Shown: positions 1 through 5,681 of the stretch, piece after piece
Numbering within the stretch: position 1 is the first letter of the stretch
Layout of the letters: the number at the start of each line of letters is the position of its first letter
Notes under the pieces: model-generated
What the model was told of the DNA's origin: nothing
What the model saw: only the letters and a program-made list of their open reading frames with translations
Database searches by the model: none
Position numbers and translations under genes: made by a program
NCBI GenBank assembly: GCA_003554445.1
Contig: PWGJ01000074.1
Location: 1 to 11,134, forward strand
Length of the DNA: 11,134 bases
Direction of reading: 5' to 3'
DNA from: Candidatus Nealsoniibacteriota bacterium
GTDB lineage: Bacteria > Patescibacteriota > Minisyncoccia > Minisyncoccales > PWPS01

Positions 1-8
1 TATAAAAT

Positions 9-40
9 AAGCTTTAAACTCTTAAGAGGTAAAAAAGCTT
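9..40 (+). promoter_or_regulatory. Possible stem-loop leader in front of rplL
   Basis: AAGCTTT at 9-15 is complementary to AAAGCTT at 34-40, and the enclosed segment holds a perfect 10-bp palindrome (CTCTTAAGAG, 19-28). The same pieces also read as a direct repeat AAGCTTTAAA (9-18 and 35-44). The only Shine-Dalgarno-like sequence (AAGAGGT, 24-30) lies inside this structure and 18 bases before the ATG, which is far. It could be a leader structure between an upstream gene (often rplJ, not in the window) and rplL. Function is inferred and weak. Confidence 0.3.
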
Positions 41-48
41 TAAATAAA

Positions 49-531
49 ATGGCTAAAAAAGAAGAAGAAAAAAAAGAAGAAAAAGAAGATAAAGAAGAAG
101 AAAAAGAAGAAGAAAAAGAAGAAAAAGATGAAGAGGTGGAAGTCCCTGAAAAATTTCAGGATTTAGTTGAAGAGATTTCCAACCTCTCCGTTTTGGAACT
201 TTCCGAATTAGTTTCCGTTTTGGAAGACAAGTTCGGAGTTTCCGCTGCCGCTCCCGCCGTAGCTGCCGCTCCCGCCGCAGCCAATGGAGGCGGAGAAGAG
301 GAAGAAGCTAAGAGTAATTACGATGTAGAACTACAAGGAATTGGACAAAAGAAGATCGAGGTAATTAAGGCTGTTAGAGACATTACCGGAAAAGGACTGA
401 AAGATGCAAAAGAGTTAGTTGATTCTGCAGCAGACTCACCTCAAACCATAAAAGAAGACGTTCCCGCTGAAAAGGCGGAAGAGATGAAAGAGAAATTAGA
501 AGAAGCCGGTGCGGAAGTAGAACTCAAGTAA
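49..531 (+). CDS. rplL: Large ribosomal subunit protein bL12 (L7/L12) with E/K-rich N-terminal extension
   Basis: Stalk protein of the 50S subunit, which recruits and activates translational GTPases (family knowledge). The 160-residue product is longer than the usual 120-130. Residues 1-33 are an almost pure Glu/Lys tail absent from standard L12. The dimerisation domain follows (about 34-65, with SVLELSELVSVLEDKFGV), then an Ala/Pro/Gly hinge (66-83) and the C-terminal factor-binding domain (about 90-160). That domain has the hallmark KKIEVIKAVRDITGKGLKDAK (residues 101-121, split here as KKIEVIKAVR then DITGKGLKDAK) and ends EEAGAEVELK. The frame is open to the left edge, but the ATG at 49 gives the natural MAKKE start; no close Shine-Dalgarno is visible. 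The gene ends 5 bases from a convergent gene and is terminated inside it. The charged tail is coded by GAA/AAA-rich DNA prone to slippage. Confidence 0.95.
   Translation: MAKKEEEKKEEKEDKEEEKEEEKEEKDEEVEVPEKFQDLVEEISNLSVLELSELVSVLEDKFGVSAAAPAVAAAPAAANGGGEEEEAKSNYDVELQGIGQKKIEVIKAVRDITGKGLKDAKELVDSAADSPQTIKEDVPAEKAEEMKEKLEEAGAEVELK
55..128 (+). repeat. GAA/AAA polypurine tract inside rplL
   Basis: Two uninterrupted purine runs (55-89 and 91-128) separated by a single T encode the Glu/Lys tail of bL12. The run consists of GAA and AAA triplets, so in-frame slippage could change the tail length without breaking the protein. Confidence 0.7.
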
Positions 532-536
532 CTACT

Positions 537-2819
537 TTACAGGTTAACTTCTACCATATATACCTCCTGGCCATCCAGGAGGTATATTTTATTATTATCT
601 ATTGCGAGATCCTTAATATTTTGGGAGTTCGGAAATATAATTTGTTTTAAAAGCTCTCCTTCCTTTGAGAATATAATAACTCTTTTATTTCTGGATTCCA
701 GAACATGAATAGGGGAGGTCGAGTTGGTTTTAATGCTTGAAAATCTTTCAGCTTTTGGAAATAGTTGTTCATGTTTAATTTTGCTTTGAGCTATGGGTCT
801 GTTTGAACCGTATTCCCATATTTCATTATTATCTTTTAACATCCAAATATTTCCATCGATTGCAAAAGAAACAATATTACCGGGAACTCGTTCTTCTATC
901 CATATTTCCGGATTATCCAGGTCCGGGTAGCTGTAACGAATTATTTGATTGTTTCTACGCTCAAGAAAATATAGATAATTTTGAAAACTTTCCAATTGCT
1001 GATAACTATAACTTTCATAAGGTGAAGCCAGCTGTCTTGAGGTATTGGTGTCGTTGTGGCTTATTATTTCATTGGGCCTGCTGAAGAAAAAGAGGTCATT
1101 GTCAGTTGAGCTTATTGAGAATATTCCTCCATCGTTAAATCTTATAGGGGTAATTAATTGTTCATCAGTTGCTAAATTATACTTTTCAGCGCTTGATAAG
1201 AACGGGTTATATGAATATATTTCATCTCCCACCAATTCAATCTTGCTCGGAATTATTTCATTAGCTTCAAAAATAAGCTGAGGATCTTCAACTATCCGAG
1301 TGTTATTCATCTCCAATAGTTTTTGAGATGTTTGGGATTTGAGCCTTTCCGCCTTTGCTTGATATGCAATTCGTTGATCCGTAAGATCTTTTAGATTTTC
1401 ATAGTGATAAATTAGATTTTCATATGCATCCGAATCTTCGACGTCAATATCTTCTATTCGCTCGCTAATTTCTGAAAGGAGGGCCTCTTGGTGCTCAAGC
1501 TGAGTTCTTCTTTCCGAATGAGCAACAAGAGAGCCCGTTATAATTATAAGCACAAGCAGACTTATCAAGTAGAGGTTTCGTTTCTTTATTCTACTAGTTG
1601 GAATTTTAAATTTTGGAATTTCGGGAAGATAATTTTCTTTTTTTAATTTTTTTATTGTGGATTTAAAACCTTCATAGGTTTTTTTAGATTCTTTCGTTAC
1701 GAAAGACTTTATATTTGAACAAAGATCTAAAAATAATCCCTTCTTCTCTTTTACAAGGTTGAAAATCTCTTTACTTTTATTTCCGCTTTTATCTCTATTT
1801 TTATCTCCACTTTCATCCTTACTTTCTTCAATTTGTGAGTTTTTATTTTCAATCTTTTTTAATTCTTCTTTTCGCTCTTTTCTTTCTTCAACTTTTTGCT
1901 TAAAGCGGTTTTTAAACTGAACCGCTTTGCTTTTTAAAAAAGAAAAAAAGGAGACCGTTGCTTTTTTGAGATCTTTAATTAAAGCTGCGGACAAACTAAC
2001 TCCTTTTCTCAGTAGCGGTTTTCCATTTTCTCTTACTGCTTTGAAAAGTCTCAGCAAAAACTTTTTAAGATTATCAAAAAGAAGAATGGACAATCTTTTA
2101 GCTGATTCAGCTGCTTTTAGAAAAGTTTTCTTAAAAGAAAACTGATCTTTATTTATAATTTTTTCTTGTTTCGAAGTTTTAATCGTAAAGTCTATTAAAA
2201 GACAAATCCCCGCAACTTTCGGGAATTTTTCTTTTTGAATTTTAGAAATTTTTTCTAATTTTTGATCACTTATGGGTTTATTTTCTGCCAGATCAATTAA
2301 CAAGTCTTGATCAACGAATTCATTATAAATTTCTTTTGTTAAAACTATTATTTTATCCGTTTTTTTAATTTTTCCGGTTACTATACTTCCGAAAGACTCT
2401 TTTTCTTCGTCAGCATTTTTACCGATATCGGTTATCTCTTTGTTTCTTGAAAGAAGTATCTTGAGATTTCCGACTTTGCTGAATTGAAGCTCGTTGTTTT
2501 TTATTGATAGAACTGCAACATTTAGATCTCCATCCCATTTTTGTTTTTTTAAAAAATTATTTCCTTCTTTTAGACCCTCTCTCAAAGCCTCCTCTTGGCT
2601 TCTGGTCGGTAACGAATGGTAAGTCCCTTTTATTTTATTAGCTAAATTATTGAGAAGTGTTTTATTGGAGGATCCGTTGGTAAGCTCGCCGCCTATGGTT
2701 AACGCTCCCAATCTTTTCTCATAAACATCTTCGGGTTGATAGGAGAAAGTGTCTATCAGCTTACCTTCCTTATTTTTAGGATTGAAGTGTAGTTCAAATA
2801 TTTGCATAACTTTATACAT
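537..2819 (-). CDS. Pseudo-PP2C / transmembrane / propeller-like protein, unknown role
   Basis: A 760-residue protein from the preferred ATG at 2819. Residues 1-210 resemble a PP2C (PPM) phosphatase fold: an IGGEL segment, then a strand pattern around NVAVLSIKNNELQFSKVGNLK, where active PP2C enzymes carry VGDSR. The metal-binding Asp residues expected in RxxNED and DGMGG motifs are not visible, so catalysis is unlikely. Residues about 220-410 are Lys-rich and low-complexity, presumably cytosolic. One membrane helix (about 415-433, LYLISLLVLIIITGSLVAH) leads into a coiled coil (about 435-505) and a C-terminal beta-rich region (about 510-760) with repeated strand patterns such as FAIDGNIWMLKDNNEIWEYG, resembling a propeller. 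An inside-out or outside-in sensor is plausible but unproven. An alternative TTG start at 2846 adds 9 residues. The ATG at 2819 has AAAAGAG six bases upstream and is preferred. Its 3' end holds the rplL terminator. Confidence 0.85.
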   Translation of the reverse strand: MYKVMQIFELHFNPKNKEGKLIDTFSYQPEDVYEKRLGALTIGGELTNGSSNKTLLNNLANKIKGTYHSLPTRSQEEALREGLKEGNNFLKKQKWDGDLNVAVLSIKNNELQFSKVGNLKILLSRNKEITDIGKNADEEKESFGSIVTGKIKKTDKIIVLTKEIYNEFVDQDLLIDLAENKPISDQKLEKISKIQKEKFPKVAGICLLIDFTIKTSKQEKIINKDQFSFKKTFLKAAESAKRLSILLFDNLKKFLLRLFKAVRENGKPLLRKGVSLSAALIKDLKKATVSFFSFLKSKAVQFKNRFKQKVEERKERKEELKKIENKNSQIEESKDESGDKNRDKSGNKSKEIFNLVKEKKGLFLDLCSNIKSFVTKESKKTYEGFKSTIKKLKKENYLPEIPKFKIPTSRIKKRNLYLISLLVLIIITGSLVAHSERRTQLEHQEALLSEISERIEDIDVEDSDAYENLIYHYENLKDLTDQRIAYQAKAERLKSQTSQKLLEMNNTRIVEDPQLIFEANEIIPSKIELVGDEIYSYNPFLSSAEKYNLATDEQLITPIRFNDGGIFSISSTDNDLFFFSRPNEIISHNDTNTSRQLASPYESYSYQQLESFQNYLYFLERRNNQIIRYSYPDLDNPEIWIEERVPGNIVSFAIDGNIWMLKDNNEIWEYGSNRPIAQSKIKHEQLFPKAERFSSIKTNSTSPIHVLESRNKRVIIFSKEGELLKQIIFPNSQNIKDLAIDNNKIYLLDGQEVYMVEVNL
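558..597 (+). terminator. Intrinsic terminator of rplL, inside the convergent gene
   Basis: A perfect 13-bp stem (558-570 with 575-587) with loop CCAT is followed on the plus strand by a T-rich run from 587. It lies 26 bases after the rplL stop, within the last codons of the minus-strand gene. On the minus strand the hairpin is followed by ATGGTAGAAG, with no U-tract, so it should act one way only. Confidence 0.85.
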
Positions 2820-2847
2820 TATAAACTCTTTTTTATGCTTGGGCAAG

Positions 2848-2876
2848 TTGCTTTTTTATAAATAATATTATATAAT
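2848..2876 (+). promoter_or_regulatory. Promoter of the HAD-like gene, overlapping a divergent promoter
   Basis: TTGCTT (2848-2853), a 17-base spacer and a perfect TATAAT (2871-2876) precede a strong Shine-Dalgarno. The -10 lies in a 12-bp palindrome (2866-2877, TATTATATAATA), which also gives TATAAT on the minus strand (2867-2872) facing the large membrane protein gene; its -35 is poor. The two genes could therefore compete for polymerase. Confidence 0.45.
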
Positions 2877-2884
2877 AAAAAAAG

Positions 2885-2890
2885 AGGAGG
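2885..2890 (+). promoter_or_regulatory. Consensus Shine-Dalgarno of the HAD-like gene
   Basis: AGGAGG seven bases before the ATG at 2898, extended by GG. It is the only fully canonical ribosome binding site seen in front of a gene in this window and fixes the start. Confidence 0.85.
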
Positions 2891-2897
2891 GGTAAAA

Positions 2898-3293
2898 ATG
2901 AAAAAGGTGGTTGCAGTTGATTTTGATGGGTTTTTAACCTCATTCGGACCTACGGGACGACTTAAACTTCCTGGTTTTATCTATTTTTTATTTTTACTTA
3001 TATTCAATCCGAAGCCGAACTTTGATAATTTTGAAATTGTTGAAAAATTAAAGGATTGCGGATTCCGAGTTGTAGTTTTATCTGCCAGGCCGGAGTTAAC
3101 CAGATCGCTCACAAAAAAATGGCTTGATTTTTATGAATTGGAAGTAGATGAGATAGTTTTAGTCGGTCCCGGAAAAGTAGAAGAAAAGAAATTGTCAGTT
3201 ATTATCGATAAGGAAATCAGCTATTATTTTGGTGATAGTCTCGCTACGATAAATTACCTGAAAGGGGAGGGGGTCAGCGCTTTTAAGTGCTAA
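2898..3293 (+). CDS. Small HAD-superfamily phosphatase-like protein
   Basis: A 131-residue protein with haloacid dehalogenase motifs. Motif I is VDFDGFLT, with nucleophile D8 and acid/base D10. Motif II is VVVLSARPE, with S62. A motif III Lys is likely among K93, K97 and K98. Motif IV is either VIIDKE (D104) or FGDS (D113), neither being the classic paired DD. The family usually hydrolyses phosphomonoesters in the cytosol by a phospho-aspartate intermediate. At 131 residues there is no room for a large cap domain. The segment between motifs I and II contains an unusually hydrophobic stretch (about 25-37, LPGFIYFLFLLIF) that might touch the membrane or fold as a small cap. The substrate cannot be read from the sequence. 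It sits alone between its own promoter and its own terminator. The Shine-Dalgarno supports this start. Confidence 0.85.
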   Translation: MKKVVAVDFDGFLTSFGPTGRLKLPGFIYFLFLLIFNPKPNFDNFEIVEKLKDCGFRVVVLSARPELTRSLTKKWLDFYELEVDEIVLVGPGKVEEKKLSVIIDKEISYYFGDSLATINYLKGEGVSAFKC

Positions 3294-3325
3294 AAAAGGA
3301 CGATGAAAATCGTCCTTTTAATTTA
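3294..3325 (+). terminator. Intrinsic terminator of the HAD-like gene
   Basis: An 11-bp stem (3294-3304 with 3309-3319) closed by a GAAA tetraloop, with the T-run forming the right arm and continuing into TTTAATTTAT. It begins immediately after the stop codon. Confidence 0.9.
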
Positions 3326-3335
3326 TCTTAAAAGC

Positions 3336-3363
3336 TTGATTTTTAGTTATTAATTATTATAAT
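3336..3363 (+). promoter_or_regulatory. Promoter of hsp20
   Basis: TTGATT (3336-3341), a 16-base spacer and a perfect TATAAT (3358-3363) lie 42 bases before the hsp20 ATG. No CIRCE-like inverted repeat (TTAGCACTC type) is present, so HrcA control is not supported. The leader (about 3370-3405) lacks a Shine-Dalgarno near the ATG and shows no convincing RNA thermometer. Confidence 0.55.
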
Positions 3364-3405
3364 TATTTATAGAAAAGGTCGGAATAAACCAACTCACTCA
3401 AAATT

Positions 3406-3831
3406 ATGCCACTTATTCCATATGAGCCATTTAAAGACATAGAAGAGTTCTTTAATGATGAACACTTTTTCCCCAGCATTTCTCAAAGAAAAACGACTCC
3501 GGAGATGGACGTTTATGAAACCGAAGATTCGGTAGTTGCCGAAGTAAGCACTCCCGGAATGACTGCGGATGATCTCAATGTTTCGGTTGATGGTAATGTA
3601 TTGAAAATAAGAGGCGAGAAAGAAGTCGAAGAAGAAGATAAGAAAGAAGAAAGAGGTTATTACAGGAAGGAGATTAGAAGAGGTGCGTTTGAGCGAGCTG
3701 TCAGACTTCCGTCCAATATCAATTCAGAAGAAATCAAAGCAACTCATGAAGATGGAATTTTAAAAGTTGAAATTCCAAAAGCTGAAGAAGAGATTGAAGA
3801 AGGAAGACAAGTTGAGATAGAATCCAAGTAA
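3406..3831 (+). CDS. Small heat-shock protein, Hsp20 / alpha-crystallin family
   Basis: An ATP-independent holdase chaperone of 141 residues, typical for the family. The short N-terminal arm (1-31, with PFKDIEEFF) is followed by the alpha-crystallin domain (about 33-125). That domain starts PEMDVYETEDS, contains PGMTADDLNVSVDGNVLKIRGE and ends in the signature ATHEDGILKVEIPK (112-125). The C-terminal tail contains V-E-I (136-138), matching the V/I-x-I/V motif that docks into neighbouring subunits during oligomer assembly. Many Glu/Lys residues in the loop at 71-90 are usual for this class. It has its own promoter and a terminator directly after the stop, so it is probably expressed alone, apart from possible read-through into the exchanger gene. 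Confidence 0.97.
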   Translation: MPLIPYEPFKDIEEFFNDEHFFPSISQRKTTPEMDVYETEDSVVAEVSTPGMTADDLNVSVDGNVLKIRGEKEVEEEDKKEERGYYRKEIRRGAFERAVRLPSNINSEEIKATHEDGILKVEIPKAEEEIEEGRQVEIESK

Positions 3832-3848
3832 GTCTAAAGAAATTGACC

Positions 3849-3876
3849 GCGACCCATTCGGGGTCGCTATTTTTTT
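3849..3876 (+). terminator. Terminator of hsp20, touching the next start codon
   Basis: A 7-bp GC-rich stem (GCGACCC 3849-3855 with GGGTCGC 3861-3867) with a 5-base loop, followed by TATTTTTTT. The T-run ends at 3876 and the exchanger ATG begins at 3877, so the hairpin occupies the place where a ribosome binding site would be. Confidence 0.85.
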
Positions 3877-4887
3877 ATGGAAACCGTTATCCTTATTTTT
3901 ATATTCGTTGTATCGACAGTCGGCCTGGTCAAGGGAGCAGATTGGTTTTTGGAATCTGCAGAAAAGATCGGTTTGGCTTTGGGACTTTCTCATTTTATTA
4001 TCGGAGTTACGATAGTATCTTTTGGAACTTCTTTTCCTGAATTATTTACTTCCATAGTTGCAGTAATACAGGAAGCTCCGGAGATGGTCACAGCCAATGC
4101 AATCGGTTCAAATATTGCCAATATCTTTTTGGTAGTCGGTTTTTCAGCTTTAGTTGGGGGAAAATTAACCGTAGGAAAGAGTCTTATTGATCTGGATCTT
4201 CCTCTTCTGGCTGCCGGTACGGCCATCTTGCTAGCGGTTATATATCCTTTTAACGATTTGAGCGGAGAAGTTTTTATTTCCAGACCGGAGAGTTTAATTT
4301 TGGTTTTCGGTTATGTAATCTATTTTGTCTATACGATACTTTTTGAAGAGGAGGATGAGAAGTTTATAGAAAAGGAGGATGATTTGAAGACATTACCATC
4401 AAGAGAAGAAAGAAGAGGGCATGGAAGAGAGGCTTCAAAGCTAAAATCTTCAGACTTTATTTTGCTCGTACTGGGGATAATTCTCTTAAGTTTTTCTTCA
4501 AATTACCTGGTTAAATCGGTAGTTGCACTGTCTGCGTTGCATAGAATTGCAGTTGGAGCAATTTCGATAGTTGCTGTTGCTATCGGTACGACTTTACCCG
4601 AGCTTTTTGTTTCCGTAAAGGCTGTAAGATCCGGAGACTCGGATATGGCTTTGGGGAATGTTTTCGGGTCAAACATTTTTAACTCTTTCGTAGTTATAGG
4701 CATTCCCGGATTAATAGGTGGTCTTCCTTTGGATTCGGAAACATATGCTATCGGTGTTCCGTTTTTAATCTTTGCCACCCTTCTTTTTACATTTTCGGGA
4801 ATATCTCGTCGAATTCATGCTTACGAAGGAGCTTTTTATATTCTTTTGTATGGTCTTTTCATACTTAAGATTTTTGGAATCTTTTAA
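3877..4887 (+). CDS. CaCA-family calcium/cation (Na+/Ca2+-type) exchanger
   Basis: A 336-residue inner-membrane antiporter of the YrbG-like branch of the calcium/cation antiporter superfamily. The two inverted alpha-repeats are clear. Repeat 1 has VSFGTSFPEL (about 47-56, E55) and NAIGSNIANIF (74-84). Repeat 2 has IGTTLPEL (236-243, E242) and GNVFGSNIFNSF (260-271). The Glu and Asn residues in these motifs bind the transported cations in the family. About ten hydrophobic segments are present. A charged cytosolic loop (about 156-192), acidic at its start and then Arg-rich, separates the halves; no regulatory calcium-binding domain is visible. The ion pair cannot be decided from sequence. The ATG at 3877 is needed to complete the first membrane helix, although no Shine-Dalgarno fits in front of it. 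A 33-residue ORF follows after 11 bases. Confidence 0.95.
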   Translation: METVILIFIFVVSTVGLVKGADWFLESAEKIGLALGLSHFIIGVTIVSFGTSFPELFTSIVAVIQEAPEMVTANAIGSNIANIFLVVGFSALVGGKLTVGKSLIDLDLPLLAAGTAILLAVIYPFNDLSGEVFISRPESLILVFGYVIYFVYTILFEEEDEKFIEKEDDLKTLPSREERRGHGREASKLKSSDFILLVLGIILLSFSSNYLVKSVVALSALHRIAVGAISIVAVAIGTTLPELFVSVKAVRSGDSDMALGNVFGSNIFNSFVVIGIPGLIGGLPLDSETYAIGVPFLIFATLLFTFSGISRRIHAYEGAFYILLYGLFILKIFGIF

Positions 4888-4898
4888 CCAAATAAATT

Positions 4899-5000
4899 AT
4901 GAAAATTTTTAGACTCTATATAGTCGATATTATCGCTATAATACTGACAATACTGGCTCTTTATTATCTAATAGTCGAATTCGGAATTTTTAATATATAA
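4899..5000 (+). CDS. 33-residue single-span membrane microprotein
   Basis: An ATG-to-TAA ORF that starts MKIFRLYIVD and is then almost fully hydrophobic (IIAIILTILALYYLIV), ending EFGIFNI. It would be one membrane helix with a short basic N-terminus, so N-in by the positive-inside rule. It begins 11 bases after the exchanger stop and ends directly before a strong terminator, so it fits as the last gene of that transcript. No Shine-Dalgarno is evident. It could be a small partner of the exchanger, as small membrane proteins often are for transporters, or a chance ORF. No family is recognised. Confidence 0.5.
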   Translation: MKIFRLYIVDIIAIILTILALYYLIVEFGIFNI

Positions 5001-5001
5001 T

Positions 5002-5036
5002 AAAAAAACCCATCTTGTAGAGAGATGGGTTTTTTT
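5002..5036. terminator. Bidirectional intrinsic terminator
   Basis: A 14-bp stem (5002-5015 with 5023-5036) with A7/T7 outer arms and a CCCATCT/AGATGGG core closes over a 7-base loop. T-runs exist on both strands, so it can stop the exchanger transcript from the left and the acidic-ORF transcript from the right. Confidence 0.9.
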
Positions 5037-5045
5037 AAGCTTACT

Positions 5046-5174
5046 TTATTCCCAGTCGTCAATTTCCTCTTCGTCCAAAAGGTCGTCATCCCAGTCTTCA
5101 TCTTCTTCGTCATCCCAATCTTCTTCTTCGTCTTCATCTTCCGGCATTATTTCTTCTTCTCTTAGTTTGTTCAT
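5046..5174 (-). CDS. 42-residue extremely acidic protein (Asp/Glu/Trp repeats)
   Basis: An ATG-to-TAA ORF on the minus strand. After MNKLREEEIMPE the protein is almost only Asp and Glu, punctuated by Trp: EDWDD (residues 18-22), EDWDD (26-30), LLDEEEI (32-38) and DDWE (39-42). Such a chain is probably disordered and might bind basic partners, nucleic-acid-binding proteins or divalent cations, or act as a DNA mimic. These are guesses, and no family is recognised. Support for expression comes from context: a consensus promoter about 30 bases upstream, a partial Shine-Dalgarno (AAGAG, 7-base spacing) and a terminator just past the stop. The next gene upstream is divergent. Alternatively the transcript works as a small RNA. 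Confidence 0.6.
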   Translation of the reverse strand: MNKLREEEIMPEDEDEEEDWDDEEDEDWDDDLLDEEEIDDWE

Positions 5175-5213
5175 ATTATTTCTCTTGGTTTGACCTCGAC
5201 CTTTCTTGGGGTC

Positions 5214-5241
5214 ATTATAATTCTCCCGGTTTTTTTGTCAA
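5214..5241 (-). promoter_or_regulatory. Full-consensus promoter of the acidic ORF
   Basis: Read on the minus strand: TTGACA (5241-5236), a 16-base spacer, TATAAT (5219-5214). Both hexamers match the sigma-70-type consensus exactly, making this the strongest-looking promoter in the window. Transcription should begin near 5207 and run into the acidic ORF. Confidence 0.75.
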
Positions 5242-5268
5242 CGCCTTTTTTATTTTCAAGAAATCATA

Positions 5269-5274
5269 TATAAT
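5269..5274 (+). promoter_or_regulatory. -10 element of the Clp-like operon
   Basis: TATAAT nine bases before the ATG at 5283, preceded by ATA. The -35 region is T-rich and poor. A start site near 5281 would leave almost no 5' leader. Confidence 0.4.
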
Positions 5275-5282
5275 TGACAAAG

Positions 5283-5681
5283 ATGATTAGAGTAATAAAA
5301 CAAAATTTACTCATTAAGTGGGCCTTTTGGCATTTTAGAGAAGCTCCTGCGGACTTATTGTCTATTTGGGGTAATTTTTTACGCTTCAGCGTAGAATTTT
5401 TCTCTATAATTCCATTAATAAAGACTCTCATTACTCCGTGGCAACGTCTTGCGGAACCGTATAAAAGCGGTCTGGTTAATTTGCCATTTAATTTTCAAGT
5501 TTTTTTATTGAATTCATTTTCTAGATTTTTAGGATTTTTAGTTAGAAGCATTGTTATCATTATCGGTACCGTTATCACTATCATAGTATTTATAGCAGGT
5601 CTTATTTGTTTTGTCGTTTGGTTTGTCTTACCGATATTAATTTTTGCAGGAATAATATTCGGCTTTGCTCTTTTAATTTAA
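5283..5681 (+). CDS. Unrecognised 132-residue membrane protein
   Basis: No known family is recognised. The N-terminal third contains aromatic amphipathic segments (WAFWHFRE at 13-20, and FLRFSVEFFSIIPLIKTLI at about 32-50) and a conserved-looking TPWQRLAEPY (51-60). The C-terminal part is two closely spaced hydrophobic helices (about 84-108 and 110-131) with a very short turn, giving a membrane hairpin; the first is preceded by Arg residues (R81, R88). The ATG at 5283 is chosen over a TTG at 5274, which lies inside the apparent -10 box. The stop overlaps the start of the Clp-like gene as TAATG, which points to translational coupling and a shared membrane complex with that ATPase. It is divergent from the acidic ORF. 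Confidence 0.75.
   Translation: MIRVIKQNLLIKWAFWHFREAPADLLSIWGNFLRFSVEFFSIIPLIKTLITPWQRLAEPYKSGLVNLPFNFQVFLLNSFSRFLGFLVRSIVIIIGTVITIIVFIAGLICFVVWFVLPILIFAGIIFGFALLI

Noticed and set aside
803..1281. Two plus-strand ORFs of 93 and 78 codons
   Set aside because: They lie opposite the propeller-like part of the minus-strand gene, have no family features and look like antisense shadows.
1927..2145. Plus-strand ORF of 72 codons with basic and hydrophobic residues
   Set aside because: It is antisense to the Lys-rich linker of the large minus-strand gene; its composition is explained by that.
5178..5219. 14-codon minus-strand ORF ending in ATGA overlap with the acidic ORF
   Set aside because: Its ATG lies within the -10 box of the consensus promoter, so it would not be in the transcript.
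5606..5680. 25-codon upstream extension of the Clp-like gene
   Set aside because: It begins with a non-ATG codon inside the preceding membrane protein gene; the ATG at 5681 overlapping that gene's stop is far more natural.
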